From contig CAZGSG010000065.1 in assembly GCA_964528095.1 (NCBI GenBank), positions 1 to 23,987 of the forward strand: DNA of 23,987 nt, given 5' to 3'. The DNA is from CAZGSG01 sp964528095. GTDB taxonomy: Bacteria > Bacteroidota > Bacteroidia > Chitinophagales > Chitinophagaceae. This document shows positions 21,517 through 23,987 of the stretch, piece by piece (position 1 is the first letter of the stretch; the number at the start of each line of letters is the position of its first letter). Made by a program: the position numbers and the translations under genes. The notes beneath the pieces are model-generated. The model ran no database searches. It was not told the origin of the DNA and saw only the letters and a list, made by a program, of their open reading frames with translations.

Positions 21517-23987
21517 ATGAAAAAGAAACTAATCTCCCTGAAAGCAGACCAGTCCAGCAATGCCGATATTTCTTCAGCTACCAAACTACCAAAACCCACT
21601 AAAAAAACAAACGGGAAACTACCCATTAAGCCTGCAGTATTATACAGCGGTTCTTCCGATGAGCTCGATGAACGGGAGTTGCTGAAGGTATTGTCGGATG
21701 TGAGGCAGGGAAATTTCCGTGTTCGAATGCCGGTTGATAAGATCGGCATGAGTGGTAAGATCTGTGATACATTAAATGAGATCATCTCCTTGAACGAAAC
21801 GCTTGTGGAAGAATTATCATTGGCAAGGAATACGATTGGAAGACAGGGGCATTTGAATCACCGGGTTGAGTTGCCCCGGTCGGCAAAAGGATCGTGGGCC
21901 GCGAGTGTGGACGCGATCAATAGCCTGATCTCTGACCTTGTACACCCTACCATTGAAATAGCGCACGTGATCAGTTCGGTGGCAAAAGGAAATTTATCAC
22001 AGGAAATGCCACTCAAAATAGGAGATCATGCGTTGCAGGGTGAGTTTGCAAAGATTGCTGCAGAGGTGAATGATATGGTGAAGCAGTTAAACCTGTTTTC
22101 GATGGAGGTAACGCGTGTGGCCCGTGAAGTAGGTTCAGAAGGTAAGCTGGGCGGACAGGCAAAAGTAAAAGGTGTGGCAGGAGTATGGAAGGACCTTACC
22201 GATTCTGTGAATCAGATGGCCGGTAACCTGACAGCGCAGGTAAGAAATATTGCCGAGGTAACAACTGCTGTGGCGAAAGGTGACCTTTCAAGAAAGATCA
22301 CGGTGGATGTGAAAGGAGAGATCCTGGAATTGAAGGATACGATCAATACGATGGTGGACCAGCTCAACTCATTCGCTTCCGAGGTAACAAGGGTGGCGCT
22401 CGAGGTGGGTACAGAAGGTAAACTCGGCGGACAGGCCAAAGTGCAGGATGTGGGCGGTACATGGAAAGATCTTACCGAGTCGGTAAATCAAATGGCTTCT
22501 AACCTGACGGCTCAGGTAAGAAATATTGCAGATGTAACAACAGCGGTGGCAACCGGTGACCTTTCTAAAAAGATCACGGTGAATGTGGCCGGAGAGATCC
22601 TTGAATTGAAGAATACGATCAATACGATGGTGGATCAGCTCAACTCATTCGCTTCCGAGGTAACAAGGGTAGCGCTCGAGGTGGGTACAGAAGGTAAACT
22701 TGGCGGACAGGCCAAGGTACAGGGTGTTGGTGGTACCTGGAAGGATCTGACAGATTCCGTGAACCAGATGGGTTCTAACCTGACAGCACAGGTAAGAAAT
22801 ATCGCAGAAGTAACAACGGCTGTTGCAAAAGGGGATCTTTCAAGAAAGATCACGGTGGATGTAAAAGGCGAGATCCTGGAATTGAAAAACACTATTAATA
22901 CGATGGTGGATCAGCTGAATTCTTTTGGTTCGGAAGTATTTCGTGTTGCAAGAGAAGTAGGATCGGAGGGTAAACTTGGCGGTCAGGCCGATGTACCGGG
23001 TGTGGAAGGTTTATGGAAAGATCTGACCGACTCCGTAAATAAAATGGCATCCAATCTTACTTCACAGGTAAGGAATATTGCCGAAGTAACCACGGCCGTT
23101 GCCAACGGTGACTTATCCCGTAAGATTGAAGTGGATGTAAAAGGAGAGATCCTGGAATTAAAGAATACGATCAACACAATGGTGGAGCAGTTGCGCGCCT
23201 TCGCGTCGGAAGTGACGCGGGTGGCGCTGGAAGTTGGTACCGAAGGCAAATTAGGCGGACAGGCCAATGTGCCCGGTGTTGGTGGTACCTGGAAGGATTT
23301 GACTGACTCTGTAAACCAGATGGCATCCAATCTTACCGGCCAGGTAAGGAATATCGCGGAGGTGGCGATTGCTGTTGCGAATGGAGACATGTCGAGAAAA
23401 ATTACCGTGGATGTAAGAGGAGAGATCCTGCGATTGAAAGAAACTCTGAATACAATGGTGGATCAGCTTAGGGCCTTCGCATCAGAGGTAACCCGTGTGG
23501 CGCGTGAGGTGGGTACGGATGGTAAATTAGGAGGACAGGCTTTTGTGCCAGGTGTAGCAGGTACCTGGAAGGACCTGACCGATTCTGTAAACCAGATGAC
23601 AGGTAACCTGACCGCGCAGGTGAGAAATATTGCCGAGGTAACAAAAGCGGTCGCATCGGGTGACCTGACTAAAAAAGTAACGATCGATGTAAAAGGAGAA
23701 ATATTCGATCTGAAGAATACGATCAATACAATGGTGGATCAGCTCAACTCTTTTGCGTTTGAGGTAACCCGTGTGGCGCGTGAGGTGGGTACGGAAGGTA
23801 AACTGGGCGGGCAGGCTGAAGTACAGGGCGTGGCCGGTACATGGAAGGATCTGACCGACTCTGTAAATATGATGGCATCTAATCTTACCAACCAGGTACG
23901 TGGTATTGCGAAAGTGGTAACGGCGGTAGCTACAGGTAACCGGAAACAAAAATTATCTATAGTTTCACGTGGTGAGGTAGCAGAACT
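21517..23987 (+). CDS. Poly-HAMP sensor kinase, 5' part (3' end outside the window)
   Basis: The frame is open from the ATG at 21517 to the window edge (823 codons, no stop). The start MKKKLISLKADQ leads into about 45 polar, Lys/Ser/Thr/Pro-rich residues without any membrane segment, so the protein is cytosolic. One or two divergent HAMP units follow at about residues 55-200 (LSDVRQGNFRVRMP, then ISSVAKGNLSQEMP). From about residue 205 there is a tandem array of 92-residue HAMP plus HAMP-like-linker units with VGxEGKLGGQA, WKDLTDSVNQM, NLTAQVRNIAEV and TMVDQLNSFASEVTRVA. The architecture matches group III (Nik1/Os1-type) hybrid histidine kinases and large Bacteroidota relatives. In those, the array is followed by GAF, HisKA, HATPase and REC domains, so the unseen part probably encodes these. 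It is divergent from the receiver/kinase operon. Confidence 0.92.
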   Translation, partial: MKKKLISLKADQSSNADISSATKLPKPTKKTNGKLPIKPAVLYSGSSDELDERELLKVLSDVRQGNFRVRMPVDKIGMSGKICDTLNEIISLNETLVEELSLARNTIGRQGHLNHRVELPRSAKGSWAASVDAINSLISDLVHPTIEIAHVISSVAKGNLSQEMPLKIGDHALQGEFAKIAAEVNDMVKQLNLFSMEVTRVAREVGSEGKLGGQAKVKGVAGVWKDLTDSVNQMAGNLTAQVRNIAEVTTAVAKGDLSRKITVDVKGEILELKDTINTMVDQLNSFASEVTRVALEVGTEGKLGGQAKVQDVGGTWKDLTESVNQMASNLTAQVRNIADVTTAVATGDLSKKITVNVAGEILELKNTINTMVDQLNSFASEVTRVALEVGTEGKLGGQAKVQGVGGTWKDLTDSVNQMGSNLTAQVRNIAEVTTAVAKGDLSRKITVDVKGEILELKNTINTMVDQLNSFGSEVFRVAREVGSEGKLGGQADVPGVEGLWKDLTDSVNKMASNLTSQVRNIAEVTTAVANGDLSRKIEVDVKGEILELKNTINTMVEQLRAFASEVTRVALEVGTEGKLGGQANVPGVGGTWKDLTDSVNQMASNLTGQVRNIAEVAIAVANGDMSRKITVDVRGEILRLKETLNTMVDQLRAFASEVTRVAREVGTDGKLGGQAFVPGVAGTWKDLTDSVNQMTGNLTAQVRNIAEVTKAVASGDLTKKVTIDVKGEIFDLKNTINTMVDQLNSFAFEVTRVAREVGTEGKLGGQAEVQGVAGTWKDLTDSVNMMASNLTNQVRGIAKVVTAVATGNRKQKLSIVSRGEVAE
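22129..23987 (+). repeat. 276-bp tandem HAMP repeat, at least seven units
   Basis: The conserved GT(A/G/T)GG(T/A) codons for Val-Gly recur at 22129, 22405, 22681, 22957, 23233, 23509 and 23785, exactly 276 bases (92 codons) apart. Six units are complete and the seventh is cut by the window edge. Similarity to the array extends back to about 22066. In the last visible unit the wording changes (GIAKVVTAVATGNRKQKLS), as expected near the end of such an array. Confidence 0.95.

Noticed and set aside
22212..23949. Several antisense open frames with recurring protein words across the poly-HAMP region
   Set aside because: They repeat with the 276-bp period because they are shadows of the HAMP array on the other strand. 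The plus-strand frame is continuous and has recognisable domains.

Overview
The window looks like a chromosomal segment of a Bacteroidota bacterium, most likely of the order Chitinophagales. The reasons are promoter motifs of the TTTG / TAnnTTTG type instead of sigma70 boxes, starts without Shine-Dalgarno sequences, an OmpA protein with thrombospondin type 3 repeats, DUF1080 and GH28-like secreted proteins, and a very long poly-HAMP kinase. The genus assignment is inference. I see no rRNA, tRNA, CRISPR array, transposase or phage gene. No stretch longer than 300 bases lacks a gene.

Layout. (1) 1-3139: shikimate pathway run aroB (3' part only), aroA, aroC, followed by a small DUF952 gene. (2) 3234-7216: cell envelope region with a VanX-type D,D-dipeptidase divergent from an L,D-transpeptidase lipoprotein, then an OmpA-family outer membrane protein with a clear terminator. 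(3) 7394-10586: a carboxylate-amine ligase (GCS2 family) and a RimK-like ATP-grasp enzyme on the minus strand, divergent from an Fes-like esterase. This is a plausible module for making and cleaving a small peptide or amide. (4) 10718-13257: an orphan receiver protein, then an AraC regulator, a Crp/Fnr regulator and a DinB-fold protein in a probable operon. (5) 13440-18657: a 996-residue secreted beta-helix protein related to GH28, a PdxH-like flavoprotein, a secreted DUF1080 protein and a VOC protein. (6) 18694-23987: a signalling island with a minus-strand operon (Rcp1-like receiver, soluble histidine kinase, REC-PAS-kinase hybrid) divergent from the 5' part of a cytosolic poly-HAMP kinase. 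The poly-HAMP reading frame runs off the window end and contains a 276-bp tandem repeat.

The strongest candidates for something under-described are the amidoligase/ATP-grasp/esterase locus and the signalling island. Neither can be called novel from sequence alone. The other items worth checking are an EPSP synthase with non-canonical residues in the phosphoenolpyruvate-site loop, a GH28-like protein that lacks two of the usual catalytic motifs, and an intergenic inverted element built from a degenerate heptamer.
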